Notes: generated by a model from the letters alone, not told the origin. Counted from the first letter of the stretch, positions 1 to 12,008 are shown. The stretch: 64,000 bases of DNA from Rheum nobile (GCA_027886185.1 WOAB01000878.1:3050001-3114000), one strand, 5' to 3'. Numbers and translations: made by a program.

Positions 1-1191
1 TATGGAGCTTTAGTTTAGAATGCTCCAACCTTCTCGATGGGACCTCATCTCAAGGTTTTTGTGGTTGTCGATCTTGGAATAGAGACAAAGTTCAGGGAAC
101 TTAGGAGGCGGTCGAAGATAGGTAAAGGAAAGGGTTAGGGCTCTGGGAGAGAAAGAGAATATGAGGGATGACTTGTATAAATACCCATATAATTTATTAC
201 ACAATTTTTAGCCTTTTCACTTTATTAATTAAACCGTACATATATTCTAAAGTATAGTATCCTCATACATATTCAATGATGAATTCAATTTTGGTCCAAT
301 TAATTAAATACATTATTAAGGAAATAATACAATATATATAAAATTTTATATAATTTAATTAATATCATATGTAAACCGAGTCCTACTAGAGATTTACAAA
401 TTTAAATATAAGGTTGTATTACTAAAACAAATAAAAAACAAATATAAAACCCATCCTATGAGAAAAATACACGATTTTATTATGATAACATCATAAAGAG
501 TTTTAATGCATGTTTTTAGGCTGTAAAAATTATTATGAAAGTTAGTTCTTATCTACTTTTATTACTCAAATACTTACAAAAAGACTTAACATAATATAAC
601 ACCACTTTAGACTATGCTCAAATTCATAAATCAATATTAATTTATCATAAATATATATACAAAATCTCTACTTCATCTTAAAAAATACACAATAATATGG
701 TGATCATTATACTGGCATTTGGTGATCATTATACTCCTCTTGTTATGGTAAAACTCATTAATTTACATGCTTAATTAAAAATAAAAGTTACATAGTACTT
801 TTCTCTTGGATTAAAAAAAAGATTAATACAAAAGTCATTTGGTTACGATGATTTCTCAATTGAGACCGAAGATTTTATTTCAATATTGATATCAAAGAAA
901 GTATATTTTAAGTAAGTGGATTCATCTGTTTTAACGTAACCGATCATATTGTTATAGTTTATAAGTAGATGTTATTAATATTGTCAACAAAGTAGCACAT
1001 TATGTTGTGAGTCCGAAATCGATCTAGTGACTTAAAAAGAAATAGATTATATAGTTTGATTGGTTTTTGATAGATATTAGAAAAAAGTTATTAACTATCT
1101 AACAACCATAATAAAGAAAAAAAATCTTGACCTACACCAACTAAAAAAGCCTTAAGCTCTGATTAATGGTAAATTGTTATTAAATTATAAA
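1..1191. other. AT-rich intergenic DNA, nothing recognised
   Basis: No coding region, RNA gene or element end could be supported. A 64-codon minus-strand frame near 10-204 resembles no family I know and is probably chance. Confidence 0.6.
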
Positions 1192-1426
1192 AAAATTTAA
1201 AAAAAATTACCAACATTCAGTTGGTCTAGTGGTTTGACACTAGATTTCCTTAAGTTTTTTATCCAGAGGTCTCGAGTTCGATTCCTGCTGAGGCGTGTAT
1301 GAAGACACTGATGTTGGGAGGGGTCTACCACTTCGTGTGCCAACAGTACCCCGATCCGGACGTAAAGCGAGCTCTGTCCGATCGAACCAGGCGATCAAGA
1401 CCAAAACAAAATTTAGAAAAATTTTA
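1192..1426 (+). mobile_element. tRNA-derived SINE with flanking duplication
   Basis: The head carries a pol III A-box-like stretch (TGGTCTAGTGGTT near 1222) and a B-box-like stretch (GAGTTCGATTCC near 1274) at tRNA-like spacing. A body of about 120 bp follows and ends in an A-rich tail. A-rich direct repeats of about 17 bp with one or two mismatches flank it (1192-1209 and 1408-1426), as expected for a target duplication. It has no coding capacity and would depend on a LINE for movement. The family is not assigned. Confidence 0.7.
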
Positions 1427-1586
1427 GTTTAATTATTGTATTGTGCCAAATAATAAATAATAAGTATTATTAGAGATTATTAATTTGTAAAAGCAAAAGG
1501 TTAGTAAATATCATTAGAGATATGACAATTGCACTACGGCAAATCTTTAACTTATGTATATTTGAGTCGTATTTTGCTTTCTTGTA

Positions 1587-1711
1587 ACGTTATTGTTCCC
1601 TGGGCAGCGGAAATAATATAGATTTAAGAGTAACAATCAAGACAGTTCAACGTTATTGTTCCCTGGGCAGCGGAAATAATATAGATTTAAGAGTAACAAT
1701 CAAGACGGTTC
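1587..1711. repeat. 62-bp tandem duplication, two copies
   Basis: Two head-to-tail copies, starting at 1587 and 1649 with AACGTTATTGTTCCCTGGGC, differ by about one base. Confidence 0.9.
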
Positions 1712-2490
1712 CTTATAGAGGAAACTCTATCAATCAACTAGTTGAAAAGATAAAAACCTCTACCTCTAGGTGTTACCCTAGGAGGATTTCAAACCGTATA
1801 CTTGTATTATTAATAACTTAGACAATCTCACAAGTCTTCTCTTCACCTATTATCACATAGATCCTAAGTTTTTAGACTTTGTGCAATCAACTCACAAGAA
1901 CACAACAAAAGACCCTAAGCAAGTACTCACAACACTAGTTCGTATCTTGCCTTTGAATCTTCGATCTCAACTCTGCAGTAGCTCCTTGGTATGCTTCGGT
2001 TGTGGTAGCTGAGATACCTTTCCCTAAGGTAAACTCATCTATTTATAGAGTTGGATAAAATCTCCTTATCAAATACCCAAAATATCTATCAATCGTCATA
2101 CAAGGTAACAGTGTAAGATTTTCTTTCCAACTAAACAATCCTGCTCATAAACACATAGTTTTCATACAAAAACTTTCCTAAGACACGCTAGCTATCACTT
2201 CTCTCTTCAAGTAGATCTTCAAATATTGTTTCCTTGTGTAGCGGTCCTCACCTGGTAACAGCCTGACAATTCCTGCTTTACCGCATTGTTTCTTATATGA
2301 TGTTTCCATGTATAAAAGTTTTCTTATATGAAACATACGCGTGCTTCATATTTCCAATTTGCTTCCACATAACAGTTCATTGTTTCCACAACGTTCCTTT
2401 GCACTCCTCTGTTTTCTCTTCTTCACATGATTTTCATTGTTTTCTAATTCTTTAATAAAACTTGAAACTCATAGGAACAACAAAAATTAT
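1589..2490 (-). other. Possible minus-strand LTR remnant
   Basis: The start (TGTTCCCTGGGCAGCGGAA) resembles the edge of some plant Copia LTRs. A good reverse-strand TATA box (complement of CTATTTATAG, about 2039-2048) fits a minus-strand promoter. No partner LTR, primer site or coding remnant adjoins it, so a solo LTR or unrelated DNA are both possible. The right boundary is not defined. Confidence 0.3.
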
Positions 2491-2850
2491 AAAACCTAAT
2501 GATATTTATCATCATCAAAAACAGAGAAAACGTCAAGGTTCCAACAAAGGTTAATAATTGAAAAGCATAGGAAATGAAAATATACAAAATGATAAAAGGT
2601 ATATTTACTCAATATTGTCAGTGAAGTTTGAACACCAGACGTTCGAATTGATAAATTATGAAAGGTACAAAAGAAACCAGAAAAAACAAACAAACAACAA
2701 AACAAAAAAAAGAAGGGTCAATTACCAAAAACCACCCCTATAAATCGATATTATCGGAAACCACCCGAATAACGTACGCCGGTACAAAATCACCACCCAT
2801 TCCCTGACTCCGTCTAAAATTCGTTAAACCCGGTCTCACACGTCCTTTTT

Positions 2851-3279
2851 TTTGAATATTTTATTTGAAATAAATATAAAGTATATAAAAAAAGTTAAAT
2901 TAAAAAAACCTAAATTTAGTTCTTCCCCAAATCATTTTTTCCTGAGAGCAACCAAAATCAATTATAATCAAATCAATCCAAAATCTTCGGAGTGGGGGAG
3001 AAGATCTGAGCTGTGTAGTCTTCCGGAGAGATCGCCACCGGGATCTAGAGAAATTGTAGGCGACGATGACGCCGTAGAGGAGGCGGGGAAATTTGCGAGA
3101 GCGTCGTCGTTCTTAGAGAAGCAGTATTCGGCGACAGAAGCGAAGGAGATGATGAGGACAAGGCGGGAGCCGAATCGGGATAAGATTGGACCGAGGGAAG
3201 GGAGAGGCGGTGGAGGGAGTAGCGGACGGGGTGGGAGAGGAAGTGGAGGTTGTCGAGCACCGGGAGAGAGAAGGATGGA
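2851..3279. other. GC-rich internal segment of the MULE, possibly captured DNA
   Basis: Between the left TIR and the nested LTR element, base composition jumps from AT-rich to strongly GC-rich (about 2985-3270). The plus strand is open as one frame with an Arg/Gly-rich C-terminal half. I recognise no domain. It could be a captured gene fragment, as in Pack-MULEs. The matching right-hand segment (10892-11090) is not homologous to it. Confidence 0.35.
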
Positions 3280-4377
3280 TGAAATACCCCAAATAAATTG
3301 ATAATGGCAAAAGGATAAATTAATTATGGGTTTTGCTTAAAAGGGGAGAAATGGAATTTGGGATTAAAATTCCTAAACTTTCGGTCCCTCTCTCTCTCGT
3401 TGCTCTCTCCCTCTCGTGAATCCCTTCCCCTGCGAGCAGCTCAGCCAAGTTCTCCTTCCCGACTCCCTCCCCTGTGCCCAGCCGTTGCTCCCTCTGGCGA
3501 GCCGACCGGACCTCTCCTCCTTCGTCCCCTCCGCGGTTCGCTGCTGGTTCGAGCTGCTGCTGCCCAGATCGGAGCTGTGCGAGGTTGCTGCTGCCGTTGC
3601 TGAGCCGGATCTGGAGGCGAGCCCGCGTGTTGTTCGCCGCTGCTATTGCTGTGCCGCCGTTGTAGTCTCCGCCGACGAGGAGCCATTTCCGGCAACAACC
3701 GCGTGTTTGACGACGAGCTGAGCCACCTTTGCTCCTCTATTTTCCGCTCTGCTGTTGTGTGCTGGTGTCGTCGTCTTCCTCGCTGGTGGCTGGTGCTGCG
3801 GAGCCGCTACTGGTGTCGTTGTTGTGCTGCTGAAGGGGAGTATCGACGAGGTAAGATCGGTCCTCGTTCGGTATAAATTTTGGGCTTCATATGGATGAAT
3901 ATATATGCTGAATTTTTGGGCAGATTTGGATTAATTTGGAGTTTGTATATATATGAGTGCAGAAGGCATGAGTTGATTTTTGAGTTGGATTAATTTGGGT
4001 TGATTTTGGAGGTGATTAGCTTAATTAATTAAGGAATGATTTTAGGGTTTGAAATTTGGGGTTTGTTGGTTGTGGATTGGTATGAGTTAATTAACGCCAG
4101 GGTTTTGCTCGGATTGATTTCGCAGGTTCGTTCGAGTGGTTTGGAGACCTCTGGGGTCGTTGCGGTTCGACTTGAGGCAAGAGGATTCTTGCTAACTTTA
4201 TATTTTTATAAATTGTGTTATGCCCAGTTTATTTCATAATTAAGTTTATCGTTGCTTGGTTGAAAATGGGTATGTGCGTGTGATATGATTTGTCTTGTAT
4301 CGTATTTGATTAAATGTTGACGTGGTAGTCAATTGTGACTAAATGTGATTGATTGTTGTTGATAGTGTCTGTTGACA

Positions 4378-4527
4378 CGTGTGTGTGTGTGTTGGATCGT
4401 GTGGGTGTGTTGGATTGAATGTGTGTGTGTGTGTGTGGGTGTGGGTGTGTGTGTGTGGATCGTATGTGTGTGTTGGATTGAATGTGTGTGTGCGTGTGTT
4501 GCATTGTGTGTGTGTGAATGTGTGGGT
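4378..4527. repeat. (GT)n-rich microsatellite
   Basis: Interrupted GT runs with TTGGATCG/TTGGATTG spacers. The copy in the 3' LTR (about 9042-9174) is shorter, so this is the most length-variable part of the LTR. Confidence 0.85.
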
Positions 4528-4776
4528 ACATTAGTAATTGTCCCGTGTTGTAGATGGACGGATGTGGTTTGATAGGATTATTGATTTTAAAGTTACTTGG
4601 GTGAATATATATATATGCGTGATATTGTGTGATGATGTGTGTGTGAGGATAAGTGATAATGTGTGATGATGTGTGTGTGGTGATATGTGATAATGTGTGA
4701 TGAGGTGTGGTTATGTGATTTTGACTGTCGTCGTGTTGTTTGATTGGTTGGTATGGTGATGGATAGTTGGTTTGGT

Positions 4777-5046
4777 GTTGTGAATTGTCTCACCGAGAGA
4801 TGTGGTGGTGGAGACGGAGATGTTGTGAATTGTCTCACCCGGTGATGTGGTGGTTGAGACGGAGATGTTGTGAATTGTCTCACCCGGTGATGTGGTGGTT
4901 GAGACGGAAATGTTGTGAATTGTCTCACCGAGTGATGTGGTGGTGGAGACGGAGATGTTGTGAATTGTCTCACCCGGTGATGTGGTGGTTGAGACGGAGA
5001 TGTTGTGAATGGTCCCATCCGGTGATGTGGTGGTGGAGACGGAGGT
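4777..5046. repeat. 45-bp tandem repeat, six copies
   Basis: Units start at 4777, 4822, 4867, 4912, 4957 and 5002, with the core TTGTGAATTGTCTCACC. They differ at a few positions. The period is a multiple of three, so long proline-, histidine- or tryptophan-rich frames cross it on both strands; these are not genes. Confidence 0.9.
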
Positions 5047-6482
5047 GTTGTGATGTGTTAATTATGTGTAATGGTTGCTTGAGTACTTGATTAAGTGATT
5101 ATGCGTTGAATATTGGTTGTGTGCTCGGTTATGGATTGTGTGTTGATTATTGATTGTGTGTGTATATTGGTTGTGTGTTGAATAGTGGTTGTGTACTTGA
5201 TTATTGGTTGGGTGCTCGGTTATGGGTTGTGTGTTGATTATTGGTTGGGTGCTCGGTTATGGGTTGTGTGTTGATTATTAGTTGTGTACTTGATTAAGTA
5301 GTTGTGTGATGATATTGACGGTGTGTTTGGTTATTGGTTTTATGTTGGATATTGATTGTTGGCTAGTTGACTTGTTAAATATTATCTATTTTAGCTATGG
5401 TGATGTGGATTTATGTTGGTGGGGTTGTTGGTGACAGCTAGTGAATTATGAAGGTCGGTTGTGTGGATTGAGTGTGAAGGATGGTTTCCCATCTTGAGGG
5501 TGTGGGTTAACATGGTTTGAAATTAAATGCATGAGTTGGGTTTGAATGTATGAATTGGTCGTTATTTTGGTTATGATTGTATTATGTAATGATTCTCGTT
5601 GATGCTTATGTGTTTGTTGATGTGAAGGTTAATTGATTTTGTTGTGTTAGTGCAGTAGTGAGTTCAGTATAATTGGTTAGCTTTGGTTGTAAGTCAGTAG
5701 TAAGAGATGTGTATGTGCATAGAGTTGTTGATTGAGGTATTAGTAATAGAGAGAAGGATGGATTGGACGTGTCAGTGAAGTTGGATTGGATCGTTTTATT
5801 CGTTTATGCTTGTGATGAGTTTGAGGATGGATTGATTGAGGTTAGTATAGTGAAGAGTTGGATAAGGATATGTAATGAATGGTATGTGATAGTGTGTGTA
5901 TATGTTTTGACGTGTGGTTGGCATTGGTTGGTTGATATGATTAAGTATAGTTATGATATTATATATTGTGTGGCGTGTTGTCGTTGTTGTGAATTGATTG
6001 GTGATATATGTATGTGTTTTGAACTGTTTTGGCTTGAGGAATCTTGCCATAGTCTTTCAAAAGACTGACCAACCTCGGTTTATGTGCCGTGGTTGGCTGG
6101 GGTATCGGGTCCCCCAGTCAATCAGGCTTTGCAAATTTAGCGCCAGCAAGAAGGATCCTGATCACCGTCGGCTTTGGAGTCGAGAACTCTACTTTTGGTT
6201 TGAGACTTTGACTTGATTGAACGTGTCGTTTTGGTTTTGGACCTTGTATGGGTCGAACTTGTTGTATTGGTTTTTGTAAAGTGTTGTATTTTCGGTATGT
6301 TAAGTTTGATTGTGGTTTCAAACTCTGGACAGGTTTTACAGGTTGTACAGGTTTTTCCGCTGTGCTGCTTTTGATATATATTATTTATATGGGTTATGTT
6401 TCGCAAATTTTTATTTCACCCGCCTTATAGTCCTTCGGGACTATGACACTGTAGCACCTCTGGCCCGGGGTGTTACAGAAGT

Positions 6483-6494
6483 TGGTATCAGAGC
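6483..6494 (+). promoter_or_regulatory. Primer-binding site, initiator-Met tRNA type
   Basis: TGGTATCAGAGC, five bases after the end of the 5' LTR, complementary to the 3' end of plant initiator-Met tRNA. Confidence 0.9.
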
Positions 6495-7261
6495 TCTTTT
6501 CAAAAATGTTTTCTTTCAGAGTTTTCAACTTGGGAATTTCTATACGTTGTTGTTGTGAACGATCGTGTGATCAGGAACCCTTGCTGTCAACCTGTAGTGA
6601 GTTGTGTTGGTAAGTAAGTATTGGTTGTTTGTGATGTTTTATGCTAATGTTTATATGTTGAGTATTGATGATTAATTTCATATGCGATGGTTAATGTTGT
6701 TAAGTAAATTTAAATGGTGCGTTCCCTGGTAAGTGGGACGTGCTAGAGATTGAAAAGGTATGAGTATGGTAGAGGATGAGGCCGTTGGGCTTATCGTCAA
6801 GAGGTTGAGTCTGGTAACTGATGATAGGGTATGAAGAAGTTATATGTTGCTATAGTTGTCAAGAATGAGAAGACAGTTAGAGCACTTTCAGATATGGTTG
6901 TGTTCCGAGATGGAATCTCGATGGTGAGACTCAGCTGTGCAACCATTGAGCAGTATGTTGATGAGTGTTTGATTATGGAAATTGCTATAGATGTTTCTGA
7001 TCAGATTATTGATGCTTGAGGTAGTAAGGAACAGAGAACTCAGTTGCATCTGAAAAAGTAGGATTTTTCGACAATGGGTTCGGCTGAGTTGAGGAACAGA
7101 ATGTGCGTATGACTGCAGGAAGACGATAGTTATTGTAACAACAGATAAGGGTTTAGTGCACGTGTTTGAGGGTTATGATCCTAATTACTCTGACAGAATT
7201 GTTGTGCGGCGACAGCTGTAAAATTGTTAAGGAAAGGTTATGTCGGTTATCTGTGTATGAC

Positions 7262-7700
7262 TGAGAATTTTGAATGGGACAGGTTATGTCAGGAAAGAGT
7301 TTCGAAGAACTCAGGAAGAGTTGATTAATGTGTCAGTGTTGGTTATACCGCAGGGAACAGAAAGGTTGTTATCTAAAGTGATGTGTCTGAGCAGGGTCTG
7401 GGTTGCGTTTTGATGCAGAATGGGAAGGTCATTGCGTATGCTTTTCGTCAGTTCAAATTGTATAAGAGAGAGTTGAACATGAGATACAGATGGTTGCCAG
7501 AAGTGATTGAGGATTATGGAAAAGATATTGTGTATCAATCAGAAAAGGGGTACCGTGGTTGCTGATGCTTTGTGTAGGAAGTCGACTCTCGAGCATGTGG
7601 TTGGTTGTCAGACAGTTCAGTCGGGATTGCAACAAGAGTTGGTGAATGGTGAAAGTGAAATTGATTTGGGAAAGAGAGAACACAGCTGAATGCGATGGAA
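7262..7700 (+). pseudogene. Reverse transcriptase/RNase H relic of a Gypsy polyprotein
   Basis: Scattered frames match the end of a plant chromovirus reverse transcriptase and the start of its RNase H: a FEW-like start, SFEEL and PQGTE-like pieces near 7262-7365, then QGLGCVLMQNGKVIAYA (7383-7450), an LNMRYR-W-LPEVIEDY piece, and VVADAL-RKS near 7555-7585. The order agrees with the intact arrangement in the Gypsy at 27700-28130, but frames change several times and most of the domain is missing. Gag, protease and integrase are gone. The element cannot encode its own enzymes, and the relic tells only its ancestry. Confidence 0.8.
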
Positions 7701-7930
7701 GTTAAGTAAGATATGCATTGATATTGCTCAGGAAAGGGTGTTCGGATTTTTGTTCAGGAAGATGGAGTATTGTGATTTCAGATCGGTTATGTGTGTAAGC
7801 TGAGAAAGAGATTAGAGAATGGATTCTCAATGAAGGTTATTCTTCGGCAAGTCCTGTATATTCTGGAATCAGTTATGCGAGACAGTTATCCGAACCTGTT
7901 TGATCTAGTTTCGAGGACGAAACTCTTATA

Positions 7931-7942
7931 AGGAGGGGAGAA
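7931..7942 (+). promoter_or_regulatory. Polypurine tract
   Basis: AGGAGGGGAGAA abuts the 3' LTR and would prime plus-strand synthesis. Confidence 0.85.
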
Positions 7943-10891
7943 TGAAATACCCCAAATAAATTGATAATGGCAAAAGGGTAAATTAATTATGGGTTTTGCT
8001 TAAAAGGGGAGAAATGGAATTTGGGATTAAAATTCCTAAACTTTCGGTCCCTCTCTCTCTCTCGTTGCTCTCTCCCTCTCGTGAATCCCTTCCCCTGCGA
8101 GCAGCTCAGCCAAGTTCTCCTTCCCGACTCCCTCCCCTGTGCCCAGCCGTTGCTCCCTCCGGCGAGCCGACAGGACCTCTCCTCCTTCGTCCCCTCCGCG
8201 GTTCGCTGCTGGTTCGAGCTGCGGCTGCCCAGATCGGAGCTGTGCGAGGTTGCTGCTGCCGTTGCTGAGCCGGATCTGGAGGCGAGCCCGCGTGCTGTTC
8301 GCCGCTGCTGTTGCTGTGCCGCCGTTGTAGTCTCCGCCGACGAGGAGCCATTTCCGGCAACAACCGCGTGTTTGACGATGAGCTGAGCCACCTTTGCTCC
8401 TCTGTTTTCCGCTCTGCTGTTGTGTGCTAGTGTTGTCGTCTTCCTCGCTGGTGGCTGGTGCTGCGGAGCCGCTACTAGTGTCGTTGTTGTGCTGCTGAAC
8501 GGGAGTATCGACGAGGTAAGATCGGTCCTCGTTCGGTATAAATTTTGGGCTTCATATGGATGAATATATATGCTGAATTTTTGGGCAGATTTGGATTAAT
8601 TTGGAGTTTGTATATATATGAGTGCAGAAGGCATGAGTTGATTTTTGAGTTGGATTAATTTGGGTTGATTTTGGAGGTGATTAGCTTAATTAATTAAGGA
8701 ATGATTTTAGGGTTTGAAATTTGGGGTTTGTTGGTTGTGGATTGGTATGAGTTAATTAACGCCAGGGTTTTGCTCGGATTGATTTCGCAGGTTCGTTCGA
8801 GTGGTTTGGAGACCTCTGGGGTCGTTGCGGTTCGACTTGAGGCAAGAGGATTCTTGCTAACTTTATATTTTTATAAATTGTGTTATGCCCAGTTTATTTC
8901 ATAATTAAGTTTATCGTTGCTTGGTTGAAAATGGGTATGTGCGTGTGATATGATTTGTCTTGTATCGTATTTGATTAAATGTTGACGTGGTAGTCAATTG
9001 TGACTAAATGTGATTGATTGTTGTTGATAGTGTCTGTTGACACGTGTGTGTGTGTGTGTGTGTTGGATCGTGTGGGTGTGTTGGATTGAATGTGTGTGTG
9101 TGTGTGTGGATCGTATGTGTGTGTTGGATTGAATGTGTGTGTGCGTGTGTTGGATTGTGTGTGTGTGAATGTGTGGGTACATTAGTAATTGTCCCGTGTT
9201 GTAGATGGACTGATGTGGTTTGATAGGATTATTGATTTTAAAGTTACTTGGGTGAATATATATATATGTGTGTGATATTGTGTGAGGATAAGTGATAATG
9301 TGTGATGATGTGTGTGTGATGATATGTGATAATGTGTGATGAGGTGTGGTTATGTGATTTTGACTGTCGTCGTGTTGTTTGATTGGTTGGTATGGTGATG
9401 GATAGTTGGTTTGGTGTTGTGAATTGTCTCACCGAGAGATGTGGTGGTGGAAACGGAGATGTTGTGAATTGTCTCACCCGGTGATGTGGTGGTTGAGATG
9501 GAGATGTTGTGAATTGTCTCACCCGGTGATGTGGTGGTTGAGACGGAAATGTTGTGAATTGTCTCACCGAGTGATGTGGTGGTGGAGACGGAGATGTTGT
9601 GAATTGTCTCACCCGGTGATGTGGTGGTTGAGACGGAGATGTTGTGAATGGTCCCATCCGGTGATGTGGTGGTGGAGACGGAGGTGTTGTGATGTGTTAA
9701 TTATGTGTAATGGTTGCTTGAGTACTTGATTAAGTGATTATGCGTTGAATATTGGTTGTGTGCTCGGTTATGGATTGTGTGTTGATTATTGGTTGTGTGT
9801 GTATATTGGTTGTGTGTTGAATAGTGGTTGTGTACTTGATTATTGGTTGGGTGCTCGGTTATGGGTTGTGTGTTGATTATTGGTTGGGTGCTCGGTTATG
9901 GGTTGTGTGTTGATTATTAGTTGTGTACTTGATTAAGTAGTTGTGTGATGATATTGACGGTGTGTTTGGTTATTGGTTTTATGTTGGATATTGATTGTTG
10001 GCTAGTTGACTTGTTAAATATTATCTATTTTAGCTATGGTGATGTGGATTTATGTTGGTGGGGTTGTTGGTGACAGCTAGTGGATTATGAAGGTCGGTTG
10101 TATGGATTGAGTGTGAAGGATGGTTTCCCATCTTGAGGGTGTGGGTTAACATGGTTTGAAATTAAATGCATGAGTTGGGTTTGAATGTATGAATTGGTCG
10201 TTATTTTGGTTATGATTGTATTATGTAATGATTCTCATTGATGTTTATGTGTTTGTTGATATGAAGGTTAATTGATTTTGTTGTGTTAGTGCAGTAGTGA
10301 GTTCAGTATAATTGGTTAGCTTTGGTTGTAAGTCAGTAGTAAGAGATGTGTATGTGCATAGAGTTGTTGATTGAGGTATTAGTAATAGAGAGAAGGATGG
10401 ATTGGACGTGTCAGTGAAGTTGGATTGGATCGTTTTATTCGTTTATGCTTGTGATGAGTTTGAGGATGGATTGATTGAGGTTAGTATAGTGAAGAGTTGG
10501 ATAAGGATGTGTAATGAATGGTATGTGATAGTGTGTGTATATGTTTTGACGTATGGTTGGCATTGGTTGGTTGATATGATTAAGTATAGTTATGATATTA
10601 TATATTGTGTGGCGTGTTGTCGTTGTTGTGAATTGATTGGTGATATATGTATGTGTTTTGAACTGTTTTAGCTTGAGGAATCTTGCCATAGTCTTTCAAA
10701 AGACTGACCAACCTCGGTTTACGTGTCATGGTTGGTTGGGGTATCGGGTCCCCCAGTCAATCAGGCTTTGCAGATTTAGCGCCAGCAAGGAGGATCATGA
10801 TCACCGTCGGCTTTGGAGTCGAGAACTCTACTTTTGGTTTGAGACTTTGACTTGATTGAACGTGTCGTTTTGGTTTTGGACCTTGTATGGG
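7943..10891 (+). repeat. 3' LTR of the LARD-like element, 3'-truncated
   Basis: Collinear with 3280-6250 with few differences, including the GC-rich island, splice-like donor (8516) and acceptor (ends 8790). Homology stops at 10891, where MULE sequence resumes; the last 230 bp or so of the LTR are deleted. Confidence 0.9.
9416..9685. repeat. 45-bp tandem repeat, six copies (3' LTR)
   Basis: Same array as at 4777-5046, same copy number, with about three base differences. Confidence 0.9.
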
Positions 10892-11246
10892 CCGGAGGTT
10901 GCGGTTTCAAACTTGCCAGAGAGTGAGGAGGAAGAAGAGGAGAGGTGAGAAGAAATGGAGGAGAAGAAGAAACCAGAAATCCATGGCATTTTGGATGTTT
11001 CAATGGCAACTTTTGGAAATTTAAGTGGCAAAGAAGGGTATTTTGTCATTTCGGGTATAAAAATGACTTAAAAAATCAGAAAAAATACACGTGGGTTCGG
11101 GCTTAACGGATTTTAGACGGAGTCAGGGGATGGGAGGTGATTTTGTAATGGCGTACATTATTCGGGTGGTTTCCGGTAATATCGATTTATAGGGGTGTTT
11201 TTGGGCAATATGGCCTATTGGACGGATGGTTTTCGATAATTGACCC
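10892..11246. other. Right segment and TIR of the split MULE
   Basis: It begins with about 200 bp of purine-rich unique DNA. The right TIR follows (about 11100-11246) and ends TAATTGACCC. Confidence 0.7.
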
Positions 11247-11383
11247 AAAAAAGAAACCAGAAAAAATATCAATAGGCCGGTTACCCTCATTGGGCGGCTA
11301 CTGTTTGTCCACCCTACGTTTGGTATTTATATATGACACTGACAGCTAACTTCACTCAATTAGGCATCCTAACATATAAGAAA

Positions 11384-11456
11384 GGCGAAAAAACCGCACA
11401 CTCCACTTTTTTTAACCGCGCACTCCTTTTTGTGCTCCACTAGGTGCAGCACAAAA
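11384..11456 (+). repeat. Left terminal inverted repeat
   Basis: It pairs with 16545-16617 with few mismatches and includes the outermost dyad (11433-11451). Confidence 0.9.
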
Positions 11457-11722
11457 AAATTGGGTTTTTTGTGCGGCACTAGGTGCAGCACAAGCCCGGT
11501 TCTATTTTTTGAAAAAAAAGGTTCCCTGAACCGGTTTTTTAGGCGGCACGTAGTGCAGTCCAAAGAAACCGGTTCAGGATGAAAACCGATTTTTTGAACC
11601 GGTCCATGAATTTTGTGAACCGGTTTCGACCGGTTCACATAATTCCTGGACGACACTAGGTGCAGTCCAGAAAGTGTCCGTTTGAAATTAAACGGTCACT
11701 TTGGGCTGCACATAGTGCCGCC
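11433..11722. promoter_or_regulatory. Left outer dyad array, five copies, N7 spacer
   Basis: Five interrupted dyads at 11433, 11472, 11542, 11649 and 11704, each 19 nt. Examples are TGCGGC-actaggt-GCAGCA and GGCTGC-acatagt-GCCGCC. All have exactly seven nucleotides between six-base arms. They are candidate transposase-binding sites by position, since MULE transposases bind terminal sequences. Confidence 0.75.
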
Positions 11723-11790
11723 CAGAATCTTACCGTTTTAAATTCGGGGATCTTATTTGCACCGGCTTTTTTTGTTTTCGCACCACTTTT

Positions 11791-12008
11791 AAACGCCACG
11801 ACATGGCGTTTTAAAAAAAAAGTTTGAATTGAACCGGTTCAGTTTAAACGCCACGACGTTGCGTTCAAGCTTTTATAATGCAAGAAAAAAAAAGTAAACT
11901 GGTGCAAAAATAATTTAAAAATAAAACGCTATGTTATGGCGTTTAAAATTTTAATTTTAAAAATAAATAAATTATACGTTATGGTTTAAACGCCACAACA
12001 TGACGTTT
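11791..12008. promoter_or_regulatory. Left inner dyad array, AAACGCC class, four copies
   Basis: Dyads AAACGCC-N7-GGCGTTT (21 nt) start at 11791, 11846, 11924 and 11988, with one or two arm mismatches in some. The arm sequence differs from the outer array but the seven-base spacer is the same. Confidence 0.7.

Larger units (their letters stand above)
3280..6477 (+). repeat. 5' LTR of the LARD-like element
   Basis: It begins TGAAATACCCC and ends GGTGTTACA. A GC-rich, CT-biased island (about 3385-3845) ends at a consensus splice donor, GACGAG|GTAAGA (donor at 3851). A TATAAATT box lies just downstream (about 3873). A good acceptor, TTTCGCAG, ends at 4124. A (GT)n stretch and several tandem repeats occupy the middle. 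Confidence 0.9.
3280..10891 (+). mobile_element. Large-LTR non-autonomous Gypsy-type element (LARD-like)
   Basis: A 3198-bp 5' LTR (TGAAATACCCC...GGTGTTACA), a Met-tRNA primer site, only 1465 bp of internal DNA, a polypurine tract and a 3' LTR cut short at its 3' end. The tract context (TCGAGGACGAAACTC before AGGAGGGGAG) is that of plant Tekay/Del-type chromoviruses, as in the Gypsy element at 23213. The internal region holds only reverse transcriptase/RNase H wreckage. No target duplication is detectable, because about 230 bp of the 3' LTR end is missing. By eye the two LTRs are almost identical. Confidence 0.85.
2715..11246. mobile_element. Mutator-like element with about 130-bp TIRs, split by an LTR retrotransposon
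   Basis: The ends are inverted repeats: GGGTCAATTACC at the left, and the complement of TAATTGACCC at the right, each followed by homologous sequence with GGAAACCACCCG and ATCGATATTA(C/T)CGG. Homology runs to about 2848 on the left and 11100 on the right; the right TIR has about 30 extra bases near its tip. The immediate flanks share a 9-bp duplication, AAAAAAGAA (2706-2714 and 11247-11255), the usual Mutator size. The flanks are A-rich, so this match alone is weak; with the TIRs it is convincing. No transposase is visible. Without the nested LTR element the MULE would be about 0.9 kb. Confidence 0.75.

Noticed and set aside
1222..1290. A tRNA gene.
   Set aside because: A-box and B-box are present, but no acceptor stem or convincing cloverleaf; a SINE head fits better. 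The same applies to 52885-52955.
2852..3301. A 149-codon plus-strand frame as a host gene.
   Set aside because: It starts in AT-rich TIR-proximal DNA, has no recognised domain and ends within the LTR; kept only as possible captured DNA.
3358..3721. Leu/Pro/Ser/Ala-rich frames in the GC-rich LTR island, repeated at 7996-8386.
   Set aside because: Open in several overlapping frames, no known domain, and located in LTR DNA.
4593..5018. A 141-codon minus-strand frame rich in Pro, His and Thr (and a similar one at 9244-9657).
   Set aside because: It is the 45-bp tandem repeat read in frame; the period is a multiple of three, and the opposite strand is open as well.
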